The notes under the pieces: generated by a model
What the model saw: only the letters and a program-made list of their open reading frames with translations
Told to the model about the DNA's origin: nothing
Database searches by the model: none
Shown: positions 6,791 to 13,154 of the stretch, one piece after another
How the letters are laid out: the number at the start of each line of letters is the position of its first letter
Position numbering within the stretch: the stretch's first letter is position 1
Program-made: the position numbers and the translations under genes
Source: Nitrospirota bacterium
Lineage (GTDB): Bacteria > Nitrospirota > UBA9217
Direction: 5' to 3'
Length of the DNA stretch: 13,663 nt
Assembly (NCBI GenBank): GCA_027456925.1
Contig: DAIDTZ010000296.1
Coordinates: 1-13,663 of the forward strand

Positions 6791-6820
6791 TCCGGTTTAC
6801 TCGGACATGATGGAGGAGCA

Positions 6821-7006
6821 ATGGCAAAGAAGTCGTTGATAGCAAAAGCATCGAGACCGGCGAAGTTCAAGGTGCGTGAGTACAGCCGCTGTCCGATCTG
6901 CGGTCGGTCGCGGGGTTATCTGCGGAAGTTCGATATGTGCAGAATTTGTTTCAGGAACAGGGCGCTCCGGGGAGAGATTCCAGGTGTAATCAAGGCGAGC
7001 TGGTAA
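6821..7006 (+). CDS. rpsN: 30S ribosomal protein S14, zinc-binding type Z
   Basis: S14 is a late-assembly protein of the small-subunit head. The product has only 61 residues, the length of the short type Z form (called rpsZ in some bacteria). It starts MAKKSLIAKA and has four cysteines at about 24, 27, 40 and 43 (CPIC and CRIC), the zinc site that the longer zinc-free form lacks. It ends with the usual GEIPGVIKASW. ATG 6821 follows GGAGG in the sequence TGGAGGAGCA. The 30-base gap after rplE includes a small GTCCG/CGGAC stem at 6790-6806. Confidence 0.98.
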   Translation: MAKKSLIAKASRPAKFKVREYSRCPICGRSRGYLRKFDMCRICFRNRALRGEIPGVIKASW

Positions 7007-7025
7007 TGAGAAGGGGTTTGAATCG

Positions 7026-7421
7026 ATGATGACCGATCCGATAGCGGACATGCTGACGCGTATCCGCAACGCCAGTAAGGCAAAACATGAAAAAGTCGAT
7101 ATTCCTTCGTCGAAATTGAAGATCGAAATTGCAAAGATCCTCAAGGACGAGGGGTACGTGAAGAACGTGAAGCTGGTCAAAGACCGCAGGCAGGGACTGA
7201 TCCGCGTATACCTGAAGTACACCGAGGAAGAACTGCCCGTGATTCAGGGTCTGAAGCGGGTCAGCAAACCCGGATGCCGGGTGTATGCCGGCAACGATGC
7301 CATTCCTAAGGTTCTGGCAGGCTTAGGTACCGCAATCCTGTCTACGCCCAAGGGGGTTCAGACGGGAAAGCAGGCCAGGAAAGATAATGTGGGCGGGGAA
7401 GTGCTCTGTCACGTGTGGTAA
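7026..7421 (+). CDS. rpsH: 30S ribosomal protein S8
   Basis: S8 binds the central domain of 16S rRNA and starts its folding. In E. coli it also represses the spc operon. The product has 131 residues, normal length, with DPIADMLTRIRNASKAKH, VDIPSSKLKIEIAKIL, GLKRVSKPGCRVYAG and the conserved ending STPKGV followed by GGEVLCHVW. Two ATG codons stand in tandem at 7026 and 7029; AAGGGG at 7011-7016 is nine bases from the first, so 7026 is slightly preferred. I did not find an obvious copy of the S8 binding helix in the neighbouring gaps, though it could lie within a coding region. Confidence 0.98.
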   Translation: MMTDPIADMLTRIRNASKAKHEKVDIPSSKLKIEIAKILKDEGYVKNVKLVKDRRQGLIRVYLKYTEEELPVIQGLKRVSKPGCRVYAGNDAIPKVLAGLGTAILSTPKGVQTGKQARKDNVGGEVLCHVW

Positions 7422-7464
7422 ATTCAAGCGATGAATTCGTCCTTTTAGGACTGTAGGAGCTGTT

Positions 7465-8013
7465 ATGTCAAGGGTTGGTAAAAAACCGATAGATATTCCC
7501 TCAGGAGTCGATGCCAAGCTGGAGACCGGCAAGGTTACGGTCAAGGGGCCGCTGGGAGAAATCAGCCAGAATGTGAATCCGAAACTGTCGATAAAAAAAG
7601 AGAATAACAAGCTGTTGGTGGAACGTCCAACGAACCAGAAAATTTACCGGGAATTGCATGGGTTGACGAGGAATCTTATTGCCAATATGGTGAGTGGCGT
7701 AAGCAAGGGGTATGAAAAGACCCTGGATATTACCGGCGTCGGCTTCAAGGCTTCCGCACAGGGAACGAACCTGATGCTGAACCTTGGGTTCTCCCACCCG
7801 ATTGTTTACCCGCTTCCCAAGGGGATCAAAGCGACGGTAGATGCCAAACAGACTCAGATCACGCTCAAAGGTGTTGATAAGCAGCTGGTGGGGCAAATCG
7901 CAGCGAACATCAGGAGCTTGAAGAAGCCTGAGCCGTACAAGGGCAAAGGCATCAAATACAGCAACGAAGTCATTCAGCGTAAAGAAGGTAAGGCTGGTAA
8001 GGGCGGCAAGTAG
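7465..8013 (+). CDS. rplF: 50S ribosomal protein L6
   Basis: L6 is a two-domain protein near the factor-binding site and the sarcin-ricin loop. The product has 182 residues, close to the family norm. It starts SRVGKKPIDIPSGV, has the linker GLTRNLIANMVSGVSKGYEK near residues 69-88, GVGFKASAQG, and the second domain with GVDKQLVGQIAANIRSLKKP and PYKGKGIKY. The C-terminal tail KEGKAGKGGK is basic and a little longer than usual. ATG 7465 follows AGGAG. The gap before it (43 bases) holds two weak stems, AATTC/GAATT and GTCC/GGAC. Confidence 0.98.
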   Translation: MSRVGKKPIDIPSGVDAKLETGKVTVKGPLGEISQNVNPKLSIKKENNKLLVERPTNQKIYRELHGLTRNLIANMVSGVSKGYEKTLDITGVGFKASAQGTNLMLNLGFSHPIVYPLPKGIKATVDAKQTQITLKGVDKQLVGQIAANIRSLKKPEPYKGKGIKYSNEVIQRKEGKAGKGGK

Positions 8014-8042
8014 GACTACTACTATCGAATAGCAGACTGAAA

Positions 8043-8065
8043 CTTGCGGATGGCACATCCGGAAG
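8043..8065 (+). other. Hairpin in the rplF-rplR gap
   Basis: CGGATG at 8047-8052 and CATCCG at 8056-8061 form a perfect six-pair stem with loop GCA. CTT (8043-8045) and AAG (8063-8065) extend it by three pairs after a single G/G mismatch. No T run follows, so it is not a standard terminator. It sits 25 bases before the GTG of rplR, in a 77-base gap, the second longest in the window. A role in mRNA processing or translation control is possible but not shown. Confidence 0.5.
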
Positions 8066-8090
8066 GCAATCAGCATGACGGAGAATAATC

Positions 8091-8453
8091 GTGGCGCAGA
8101 GTAAATTAGTATCCAGACAGAGAAGGCGTGAACGCATCAGGAAAAAAGTCGTCGGGACTGCGGCTAAACCGCGGTTAAGCGTATACAAGAGCCTAAGCCA
8201 TATTTATGCCCAGCTTATTGACGATACGACAGGGAATACTCTGATTTCTGCCGCCTCTACGGAGAAAGCCGTGAGTGAAGGCTTGAAGCACTGCGGCAAT
8301 GTTGCCGCGGCCAAAAAGGTTGGAGCCAATATCGCTGAACGGGCGATCGGCAAAAATATCAAAGCCGTCGTGTTCGATCGCGGCGGGAATCAATATCACG
8401 GCTGTATCAAAGCACTGGCGGAAGCGGCACGTGAAAAGGGACTTAACTTTTAG
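8091..8453 (+). CDS. rplR: 50S ribosomal protein L18
   Basis: L18 binds 5S rRNA with L5 in the central protuberance. The product has 120 residues, the normal length. It has the Arg-rich N-terminus (RQRRRERIRKKVVG), KPRLSVYKSLSHIYAQLIDD, and the ending AVVFDRGGNQYHGCIKALA followed by REKGLNF. The start is GTG at 8091 with CGGAG just upstream; the nearby ATG at 8075 is in another frame. It follows rplF by 77 bases, a gap with a clear hairpin. Confidence 0.97.
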   Translation: MAQSKLVSRQRRRERIRKKVVGTAAKPRLSVYKSLSHIYAQLIDDTTGNTLISAASTEKAVSEGLKHCGNVAAAKKVGANIAERAIGKNIKAVVFDRGGNQYHGCIKALAEAAREKGLNF

Positions 8454-8479
8454 GTAACGGTTTCATTTCGGAGGCGGCA

Positions 8480-8989
8480 TTGGCAGAGCGATATCAGAAG
8501 GATCAAGAAGAGGGCGACGGCCTAAAAGATAAATTGGTGTACTTAAACCGTGTTGCCAAGGTGGTCAAGGGTGGTAAACGGTTCAATTTCAGCGCTCTCG
8601 TGGTTGTAGGCGACGGAAAAGGCAGAATTGGCGTCGGCAAAGGCAAAGCAGCCGAGGCGCCGGTTGCCATAAAGAAAGCTGTCGAGCGTGCCAAAAAGAA
8701 CATGGTGCTGGTTTCGCTCAATGGCGATACGATACCCCATGCTATCCTCGGCCATTACGGAGCGGGAAAAGTGTTGCTCAAGCCGGCTTCTGAAGGAACT
8801 GGATTGATTGCGGGCGGAGCGAGCAGATCCGTGCTTGAAGTCGTGGGCGTGCGGAATGTGCTGTGCAAATCGCTCGGCTCTAGCAATCCGCACAATGTTG
8901 TCAGCGCGACGATCAAAGGCTTGATGTGGTTGAGGAGTGCCGCGCAAGTGGCGGCGTTGCGCGGAAAAACGATAGAGGAGCTCGGATAA
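8480..8989 (+). CDS. rpsE: 30S ribosomal protein S5
   Basis: S5 is a small-subunit protein that with S4 shapes the mRNA entry site and decoding accuracy. The product has 169 residues. The double-stranded RNA-binding domain covers about 20-85 (LVYLNRVAKVVKGGKRF, ALVVVGDGKGRIGVGKGKA), and the C-terminal domain carries PASEGTGLIAGGASRSVLE and SSNPHNVVSATIKGL. The start is TTG at 8480, five bases after CGGAGG (8469-8474); there is no in-frame ATG between the rplR stop and this point. Only two bases separate it from rpmD. Confidence 0.97.
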   Translation: MAERYQKDQEEGDGLKDKLVYLNRVAKVVKGGKRFNFSALVVVGDGKGRIGVGKGKAAEAPVAIKKAVERAKKNMVLVSLNGDTIPHAILGHYGAGKVLLKPASEGTGLIAGGASRSVLEVVGVRNVLCKSLGSSNPHNVVSATIKGLMWLRSAAQVAALRGKTIEELG

Positions 8990-8991
8990 GC

Positions 8992-9186
8992 ATGGCAAAC
9001 GCTGATTCAAAAAAAATAAAAATAACGCTGGTAAAGAGCGGTATTGCACGGCCGGGCAAACATAAAGTTGTGCTTATTGGCCTGGGTCTAAGAAAATTGA
9101 ATCATTCGGTGATCCGTGTGGATTCACCGCAGATACGGGGCATGATCAACAAGGTTTCCCACCTCATCAAGGTGGAAGAAGCGTAG
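8992..9186 (+). CDS. rpmD: 50S ribosomal protein L30
   Basis: L30 is a small large-subunit protein found in bacteria and archaea. The product has 64 residues from ATG 8992, the usual length. It shows KIKITLVKSGIARPGKHK, LGLRKLNHSVIRVDSPQ and the family-ending RGMINKVSHLIKVEE. The frame stays open upstream to 8926, but that would overlap rpsE by 64 bases and add 22 residues unlike the family. GAGGAG at 8975-8980, inside rpsE, is the ribosome binding site. The two-base spacing suggests coupling with rpsE. Confidence 0.97.
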   Translation: MANADSKKIKITLVKSGIARPGKHKVVLIGLGLRKLNHSVIRVDSPQIRGMINKVSHLIKVEEA

Positions 9187-9244
9187 CGGAAGCACTCATA
9201 AATAAAAAATTTAAACTACAGTCAGTGGTGGTCGTGAGCAAACT

Positions 9245-9685
9245 ATGAGATTAGAAGAGCTGAAACCGAATATCGGATCAAAAAAGAAAGTAAAAAGAGT
9301 CGGCCGCGGTCCAGGGTCCGGCAACGGCAAAACCGCGGGAAAAGGTCATAAAGGGCAAAAGGCCCGTTCCGGTGGTGTGAAGGGGCCGGGGTTTGAAGGC
9401 GGCCAGATGCCCCTTCAGCGCAGGCTTCCCAAAAGAGGGTTCACCAATATCTTCCGAAAAGAATATTCGGTTGTGAATCTGGCTGACCTCGAAAAGATGG
9501 CGGGCTCCGATCCGGTGACGCCCGAGGCGCTCATGCAGAAGGGCCTGATCAAGGACTTGAAAAACGGCGTTAAAGTGCTCGGTACGGGAGAACTCACGAC
9601 CAAGCTGACCGTGCGGGCGCATAAGTTCAGCAAGAGCGCTCTTGATAAAATTCAGGCGGCCGGCGGCAAGGCTGAGGTGATCTAA
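9245..9685 (+). CDS. rplO: 50S ribosomal protein L15
   Basis: L15 is a late-assembly large-subunit protein with a long flexible N-terminal arm reaching into 23S rRNA. The product has 146 residues, normal length. The arm is Gly/Lys-rich: RLEELKPNIGSKKKVKRVGR, then GKTAGKGHKGQKARSGG and GFEGGQMPLQRRLPKRGF. The globular part ends FSKSALDKIQAAGGKAEVI. ATG 9245 has only a weak binding site (GTGGTG or GTGAG); no other in-frame start is near. The 58 bases before it contain an AT-rich run at 9198-9217, with no matching -35 box. Confidence 0.97.
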   Translation: MRLEELKPNIGSKKKVKRVGRGPGSGNGKTAGKGHKGQKARSGGVKGPGFEGGQMPLQRRLPKRGFTNIFRKEYSVVNLADLEKMAGSDPVTPEALMQKGLIKDLKNGVKVLGTGELTTKLTVRAHKFSKSALDKIQAAGGKAEVI

Positions 9686-9688
9686 CCC

Positions 9689-10987
9689 GTGTTCACCGGA
9701 CTGAAGAACATATTTAACATCCCCGAACTCCGGAAGCGCATCGTCTTTACGATGCTGATGCTTGCAGTGTACCGCATCGGAGCTCATATTCCTACACCCG
9801 GCGTTAAAGGTGAAGCGCTTAGTCAGTTCTTACACCAGTCTGCTGCGGGATTGATGGGCTTTTTTGATATGTTTTCGGGCGGGGCGCTGTCCCGTGTTAC
9901 TATTTTTGCTCTCGGCATTATGCCCTATATTACTGCCTCGATCGTGTTGCAGCTCCTGACCGTGGTGATTCCCCGCCTCCAGGCGCTTGCCAAAGAAGGT
10001 GAAGCGGGCAGAAAAAAAATTACCGAATATACGCGTTACGGCACAGTGGTTATTGCCGGCTTCCAGTCGTTCTGGATGGCTGTTGGTATAGAAAAAATGG
10101 GCGGCGGCGCATTTGTTGAGTCCACGGGGTGGTCGTTCCGTATTCTTACGATGATCACGCTGACAGCGGGAACGACGTTCATTATGTGGCTCGGCGAGCA
10201 GATCACCGAGCGGGGCATCGGCAATGGGATCTCCTTAATCATTTTTGCAGGCATCGTATCGGGTTTCCCACGCGCGGTCAGCAATACCATAGGGCTCATG
10301 CGGTCCGGTGAAATAGCGTATTTCATGGTATTTATCATCGTCGTCTTAATCATTGCGGTGGTGGCGGCCATTATCGTGATGGAACGCGGACAGCGCAAGA
10401 TAGCCATACAGTACGCGCAGCGGATGGTAGGAAGAAAAATTTACAAAGGCCAGAGCACGCATCTGCCGCTCAAGATCAATTCTGCTGGTGTGATTCCGCC
10501 GATTTTTGCTTCCTCTATTTTATTGTTTCCCGCAACGATCGCGGGTTTTGTGCAGGTGGGGTGGCTCCATTGGTTTGCTCAGCAGCTTGCGCCGGGGAAA
10601 GCGCTCTATACTATTGTTTACGTAATTATGATCGTCGGATTTGCATATTTTTACACGGCAATCGTATTTAACCCGGTTGACATTGCCGATAACCTGAAAA
10701 AATACGGTGGTTTTATCCCGGGAATCAGGCCGGGAAAGAAAACCTCGGACTATTTGTTTCGAGTATTGAATAGGATCACCCTTGGCGGAGCATTGTACCT
10801 TGCCGCAGTTTGTGTTTTACCCGACATTTTTTATAAATTTTTTAATGTTCCTTTTTATTTCGGCGGGACATCGCTCTTGATTGTTATCGGCGTCGCGCTG
10901 GACACCGTATCACAGATAGAGTCACATTTGATTCAGAGACACTACGGAGGTTTCCTGAAGGGCGTTTCGGTCAAAGGGAGGCGTTAA
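9689..10987 (+). CDS. secY: Protein translocase subunit SecY
   Basis: SecY is the channel of the SecYEG translocon, which moves proteins across or into the inner membrane. The product has 432 residues, typical length. About ten hydrophobic segments can be seen, roughly at 18-36, 68-94, 117-137, 150-168, 178-195, 211-231, 265-290, 306-328, 362-381 and 390-408. Family motifs include RIGAHIPTPGV, FALGIMPYITASIVLQLL, GEQITERGIGNGISLIIF, SAGVIPPIFASSILLFP, KKYGGFIPGIRPG and the C-terminal cytoplasmic loop LIQRHYGGFLK, important for SecA and ribosome contact. The start is GTG at 9689, three bases after rplO, with GAGGTGA at 9674-9680. The T-rich stretch around 10832-10860 only encodes Phe- and Tyr-rich protein. 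Confidence 0.98.
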   Translation: MFTGLKNIFNIPELRKRIVFTMLMLAVYRIGAHIPTPGVKGEALSQFLHQSAAGLMGFFDMFSGGALSRVTIFALGIMPYITASIVLQLLTVVIPRLQALAKEGEAGRKKITEYTRYGTVVIAGFQSFWMAVGIEKMGGGAFVESTGWSFRILTMITLTAGTTFIMWLGEQITERGIGNGISLIIFAGIVSGFPRAVSNTIGLMRSGEIAYFMVFIIVVLIIAVVAAIIVMERGQRKIAIQYAQRMVGRKIYKGQSTHLPLKINSAGVIPPIFASSILLFPATIAGFVQVGWLHWFAQQLAPGKALYTIVYVIMIVGFAYFYTAIVFNPVDIADNLKKYGGFIPGIRPGKKTSDYLFRVLNRITLGGALYLAAVCVLPDIFYKFFNVPFYFGGTSLLIVIGVALDTVSQIESHLIQRHYGGFLKGVSVKGRR

Positions 10988-11000
10988 GCCGGGAAACACC

Positions 11001-11750
11001 ATGATCATTCTCAAGTCCTTGCAGGAGATCGAAAAGATACGGAAAGCCTGTTTGGTGGTTGCGGAAGTACTTGATCGCATCCGCGGCGAAATTCGGCCGG
11101 GAGTCAGCACGCAGACTTTGGACGAATTGGCTGAACGGTGGATTGGAGAAGCCGGTGCCAAGCCTGCATTTAAGGGATATCGGGGATATCCAAAAACGCT
11201 GTGTACATCACTGAATAATGAAGTCATCCACGGAATTCCCTCGAAATCGATGGTACTGTCCGCCGGAGACATCATCAGTATTGATGTCGGGGCAATCGTT
11301 GATGGATTTTATGGTGACGGGGCCAAGACCTTCCCTGTTGGAAAGATCACGCCCGAGGCTGAACGCCTGACCACGGTGACGGAAGAATCACTGTATCGCG
11401 GAATCGAGCAGGCGAAACCAGGCAACAGATTATACGATATATCACATGCAGTTCAGAAACATGTGGAATCTAATGGTTATTCCGTCGTCCGTGAGTTTGT
11501 CGGGCACGGGATTGGGCGCAACATGCATGAAGATCCTCAGATTCCTAATTTCGGTCCATCCGGTCAGGGTCCCAGGATAAAGGCCGGAATGGTTTTTGCG
11601 ATTGAACCGATGGTCAATCTCGGCGGCAGCGCGACAGTCGTCAGGGAAGACGGCTGGACAGCGGTTACCGTAGACGGCAGTTTATCCGCGCATTTCGAAC
11701 ACACGATAGCAGTGATGCCCGACGGCCCGGTTATACTGACGACAAAGTAA
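11001..11750 (+). CDS. map: Methionine aminopeptidase, type Ia
   Basis: Map removes the initiator methionine from new proteins at the tunnel exit, using a two-metal site. The product has 249 residues, the length of the compact bacterial type Ia form without an N-terminal zinc-finger extension. All five metal ligands can be assigned by spacing to E. coli Map: Asp95, Asp106, His169, Glu202 and Glu233; His77 in NEVIHGIP is the other active-site histidine. The motifs are SIDVGAIVDGFYGDGAKTF, EFVGHGIGRNMHEDP, FAIEPMVNLG and HFEHTIAV. ATG 11001 has only a short GGGA before it. It follows secY by 13 bases; adk, which often stands between them, is missing. Confidence 0.98.
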   Translation: MIILKSLQEIEKIRKACLVVAEVLDRIRGEIRPGVSTQTLDELAERWIGEAGAKPAFKGYRGYPKTLCTSLNNEVIHGIPSKSMVLSAGDIISIDVGAIVDGFYGDGAKTFPVGKITPEAERLTTVTEESLYRGIEQAKPGNRLYDISHAVQKHVESNGYSVVREFVGHGIGRNMHEDPQIPNFGPSGQGPRIKAGMVFAIEPMVNLGGSATVVREDGWTAVTVDGSLSAHFEHTIAVMPDGPVILTTK

Positions 11751-11762
11751 GAACGTCGGGCA
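11716..11762 (+). repeat. Nine-base inverted repeat across the map stop codon
   Basis: TGCCCGACG at 11716-11724 is the exact reverse complement of CGTCGGGCA at 11754-11762, with 29 bases between them that include the map stop codon. No T run follows, so it does not look like an intrinsic terminator. It would end 37 bases before the infA start. It may fold in the mRNA between map and infA; its role is unknown. Confidence 0.45.
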
Positions 11763-11799
11763 ATCGATGCAGGGCAGCAAACAGAACGAATAAGGGGAT

Positions 11800-12018
11800 A
11801 TGGCGAAAGAAGACTCAATAGAAGTTCAAGGTACGGTACTGGAGACTCTCCCCAACGCCATGTTTCGGGTTGAGATGGAGAATGGTCATAAGATCCTCGC
11901 ACATATATCGGGCAAGATGCGGATGCACTTCATCAAGATACTTCCTGGAGATAAGGTGACGGTTGAGCTTACCCCCTATGACCTGACCAGGGGTAGGATA
12001 ACGTATCGATTCAAATAG
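11800..12018 (+). CDS. infA: Translation initiation factor IF-1
   Basis: IF-1 is a small OB-fold protein that blocks the A site during initiation and supports IF-2 and IF-3. The product has 72 residues, exactly the usual length. It has MAKEDSIEVQGTVLETLPNA, FRVEMENGHKILAHISGKMR, the block GDKVTVELTPYDLTRGRI and the ending YRFK, all signatures. ATG 11800 follows TAAGGGG at 11791-11797; the run is close to the start but pairs with the 5' part of the consensus. It sits 49 bases after map. Confidence 0.98.
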   Translation: MAKEDSIEVQGTVLETLPNAMFRVEMENGHKILAHISGKMRMHFIKILPGDKVTVELTPYDLTRGRITYRFK

Positions 12019-12074
12019 GCGTGAAGACTGTTCGGTAGATCATAAAATCTTAAACGAAATGGAAGTACAGAACC

Positions 12075-12188
12075 ATGAAAGTTCGGTCATCAGTCAGAAA
12101 AATTTGTCCCAAATGTACCATTATCCGCCGCAAGGGGATTGTGCGCGTTATTTGTGAGAATGCGCGGCATAAACAACGGCAGGGATAG
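12075..12188 (+). CDS. rpmJ: 50S ribosomal protein L36, zinc-binding form
   Basis: L36 is the smallest large-subunit protein and binds zinc in its common form. The frame from ATG 12075 to TAG 12186-12188 encodes 37 residues. It reads MKVRSSVRKICPKCTIIRRK and then GIVRVICENARHKQRQG. The zinc ligands of the family are all present: Cys11, Cys14, Cys27 and His32. GGAAG at 12061-12065 lies nine bases before the start. It is placed between infA and rpsM, as in many bacteria. Confidence 0.97.
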   Translation: MKVRSSVRKICPKCTIIRRKGIVRVICENARHKQRQG

Positions 12189-12199
12189 CGAGGTCTTTT

Positions 12200-12267
12200 A
12201 GCTCGTAGTTCATAGCTGTTGGCAGAGCAAGGCACCAAAAGCCATGAGCGAAGAGCCATGAGCTGAT
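12200..12267 (+). repeat. Degenerate AGC-nnnn heptad repeat before rpsM
   Basis: Two runs of seven-base units stand in the 92-base rpmJ-rpsM gap. The first is AGCTCGT, AGTTCAT, AGCTGTT at 12200-12220. The second is AGCCATG, AGCGAAG, AGCCATG, AGCTGAT at 12240-12267, where AGCCATGAGC occurs twice at a 14-base period. The two runs are not in the same phase. No coding frame explains them. They end just before the AAGGAGG binding site of rpsM. Confidence 0.5.
12208..12249 (+). promoter_or_regulatory. Long imperfect hairpin in the rpsM leader
   Basis: The 15-base arm GTTCATAGCTGTTGG (12208-12222) pairs with CCAAAAGCCATGAGC (12235-12249): 12 Watson-Crick pairs, one G-U pair and two mismatches, with a 12-base loop. 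The second AGCCATGAGC copy (12254-12263) could pair with the same 5' arm instead, so two forms exclude each other. In E. coli S4 represses the alpha operon at a structured leader just before rpsM; the position is alike, but no sequence likeness is claimed. Confidence 0.4.
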
Positions 12268-12280
12268 ACAAGGAGGAAAT

Positions 12281-12673
12281 GTGGCACGAATTGCTGGGGT
12301 AGATCTCCCGAAAGACAAAAAAAACGAGATCGCGCTCACTTATATTTACGGGATTGGTCCGACGTCCGCGAAGAAGATTCTTGCGGAGGCGGCCATTGAT
12401 CCGAACATGAAGAGCGGAAATCTTACAGAATCTGATATTGTTAAAATCCGCGCGATCCTGGACCGAGATTATACGGTGGAAGGCGATCTCCGCAGGGATG
12501 TGACGATGCACATCAAGCGTTTGATGGACATCGGCAGCTATCGCGGACTGCGGCACCGTAAGGGGTTGCCTGCACGCGGACAGCGAACGAAGACGAATGC
12601 GCGGACACGAAAAGGGCCGAAAAAGTCAGCCATGTCGGGCAGGGGCAAAAAGAAGAGCTTGGCGAAGAAGTAA
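12281..12673 (+). CDS. rpsM: 30S ribosomal protein S13
   Basis: S13 lies at the top of the small-subunit head, contacts the P-site tRNA, and forms bridge B1 with L5. The product has 130 residues, a little longer than the 118 in E. coli. It shows ARIAGVDLPKDKKNEIALTY, IYGIGPTSAKKIL, VEGDLRRDVTMHIKRLMDIG, and the basic tail RGLRHRKGLPARGQRTKTNA, with a further KKSLAKK end. The start is GTG at 12281 after AAGGAGG. The ATG at 12279 overlaps it but is in another frame. The 92-base gap before it is the longest in the window and is structured. Confidence 0.98.
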   Translation: MARIAGVDLPKDKKNEIALTYIYGIGPTSAKKILAEAAIDPNMKSGNLTESDIVKIRAILDRDYTVEGDLRRDVTMHIKRLMDIGSYRGLRHRKGLPARGQRTKTNARTRKGPKKSAMSGRGKKKSLAKK

Positions 12674-12737
12674 GAGACAGGATAAGCCCCTGTAACCAGC
12701 AATTCGGCAGGGCGTAATTTTACTCAATGGAGAGCAG

Positions 12738-13112
12738 ATGGCTAAGAAGGGTAAAGAAAGAAAGAATGTGGCGAATGGCGTAGCCCATATCCACGCCTCC
12801 TTTAATAACACGATTGTGACGATTACCGATACTGCAGGTAATGTACTTACCTGGTCCAGCGCCGGGAACAAGGGCTTCAAAGGATCACGCAAAAGTACGC
12901 CCTTTGCGTCGCAGCTGGCCGCAGAGGCTGCCGCCAAAAAGGCTATGGAACATGGAATGAAGCAGGTTGAAGTCTACGTAAAAGGGCCGGGTACCGGCCG
13001 GGAATCAGCGATTCGTGCGATTCAGGCAGCCGGACTCGAGATTGTGGCGATCAAGGATGTAACGCCGATCCCGCACAACGGGTGCAGGCCGCCGAAACGG
13101 AGACGGGTGTAG
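12738..13112 (+). CDS. rpsK: 30S ribosomal protein S11
   Basis: S11 lies on the small-subunit platform near the mRNA exit and the E site. The product has 124 residues. It has the signatures NGVAHIHASFNNTIVTITD, NVLTWSSAGNKGFKGSRKS, EVYVKGPGTGRESAIRAIQA and the ending DVTPIPHNGCRPPKRRRV. ATG 12738 follows GAGAG. The 64-base gap before it contains two short stems that share the same C-rich segment (ACAGG/CCTGT and CCCTG/CAGGG), so they exclude each other; both are weak. A T7 run at 13113-13119 directly follows the stop. Confidence 0.98.
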   Translation: MAKKGKERKNVANGVAHIHASFNNTIVTITDTAGNVLTWSSAGNKGFKGSRKSTPFASQLAAEAAAKKAMEHGMKQVEVYVKGPGTGRESAIRAIQAAGLEIVAIKDVTPIPHNGCRPPKRRRV

Positions 13113-13154
13113 TTTTTTTAGCATAAAGGAAACGGTTCACACAGGAGGAATCAC

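Noticed and set aside
8926..8991. Longer L30 from the upstream in-frame ATG at 8926
   Set aside because: It would overlap rpsE by 64 bases and add 22 residues not typical of L30; ATG 8992 has a good binding site and gives the usual length.
9198..9217. AT-rich run before rplO as an internal promoter
   Set aside because: A TAAACT -10 candidate exists, but nothing like TTGACA stands at the right distance. It may be only a low-structure region aiding translation of rplO.
10832..10860. T-rich stretch inside secY as a terminator or promoter
   Set aside because: It encodes a Phe/Tyr-rich SecY segment in frame, with no GC-rich stem before it.
12020..12048. Possible promoter in the infA-rpmJ gap (TAAAAT at 12043-12048)
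   Set aside because: The sequence 17 bases upstream matches only about half of a -35 box. Too weak to annotate.
12677..12712. Competing short stems (ACAGG/CCTGT and CCCTG/CAGGG) in the rpsM-rpsK gap
   Set aside because: Each stem has only five pairs; mutual exclusion is suggestive, but too weak to claim a switch without conservation data.
13113..13119. T7 run right after the rpsK stop, a possible intrinsic terminator
   Set aside because: No strong hairpin stands directly before it; the nearest stems are only three to four pairs. rpsD follows 35 bases later with a good binding site.
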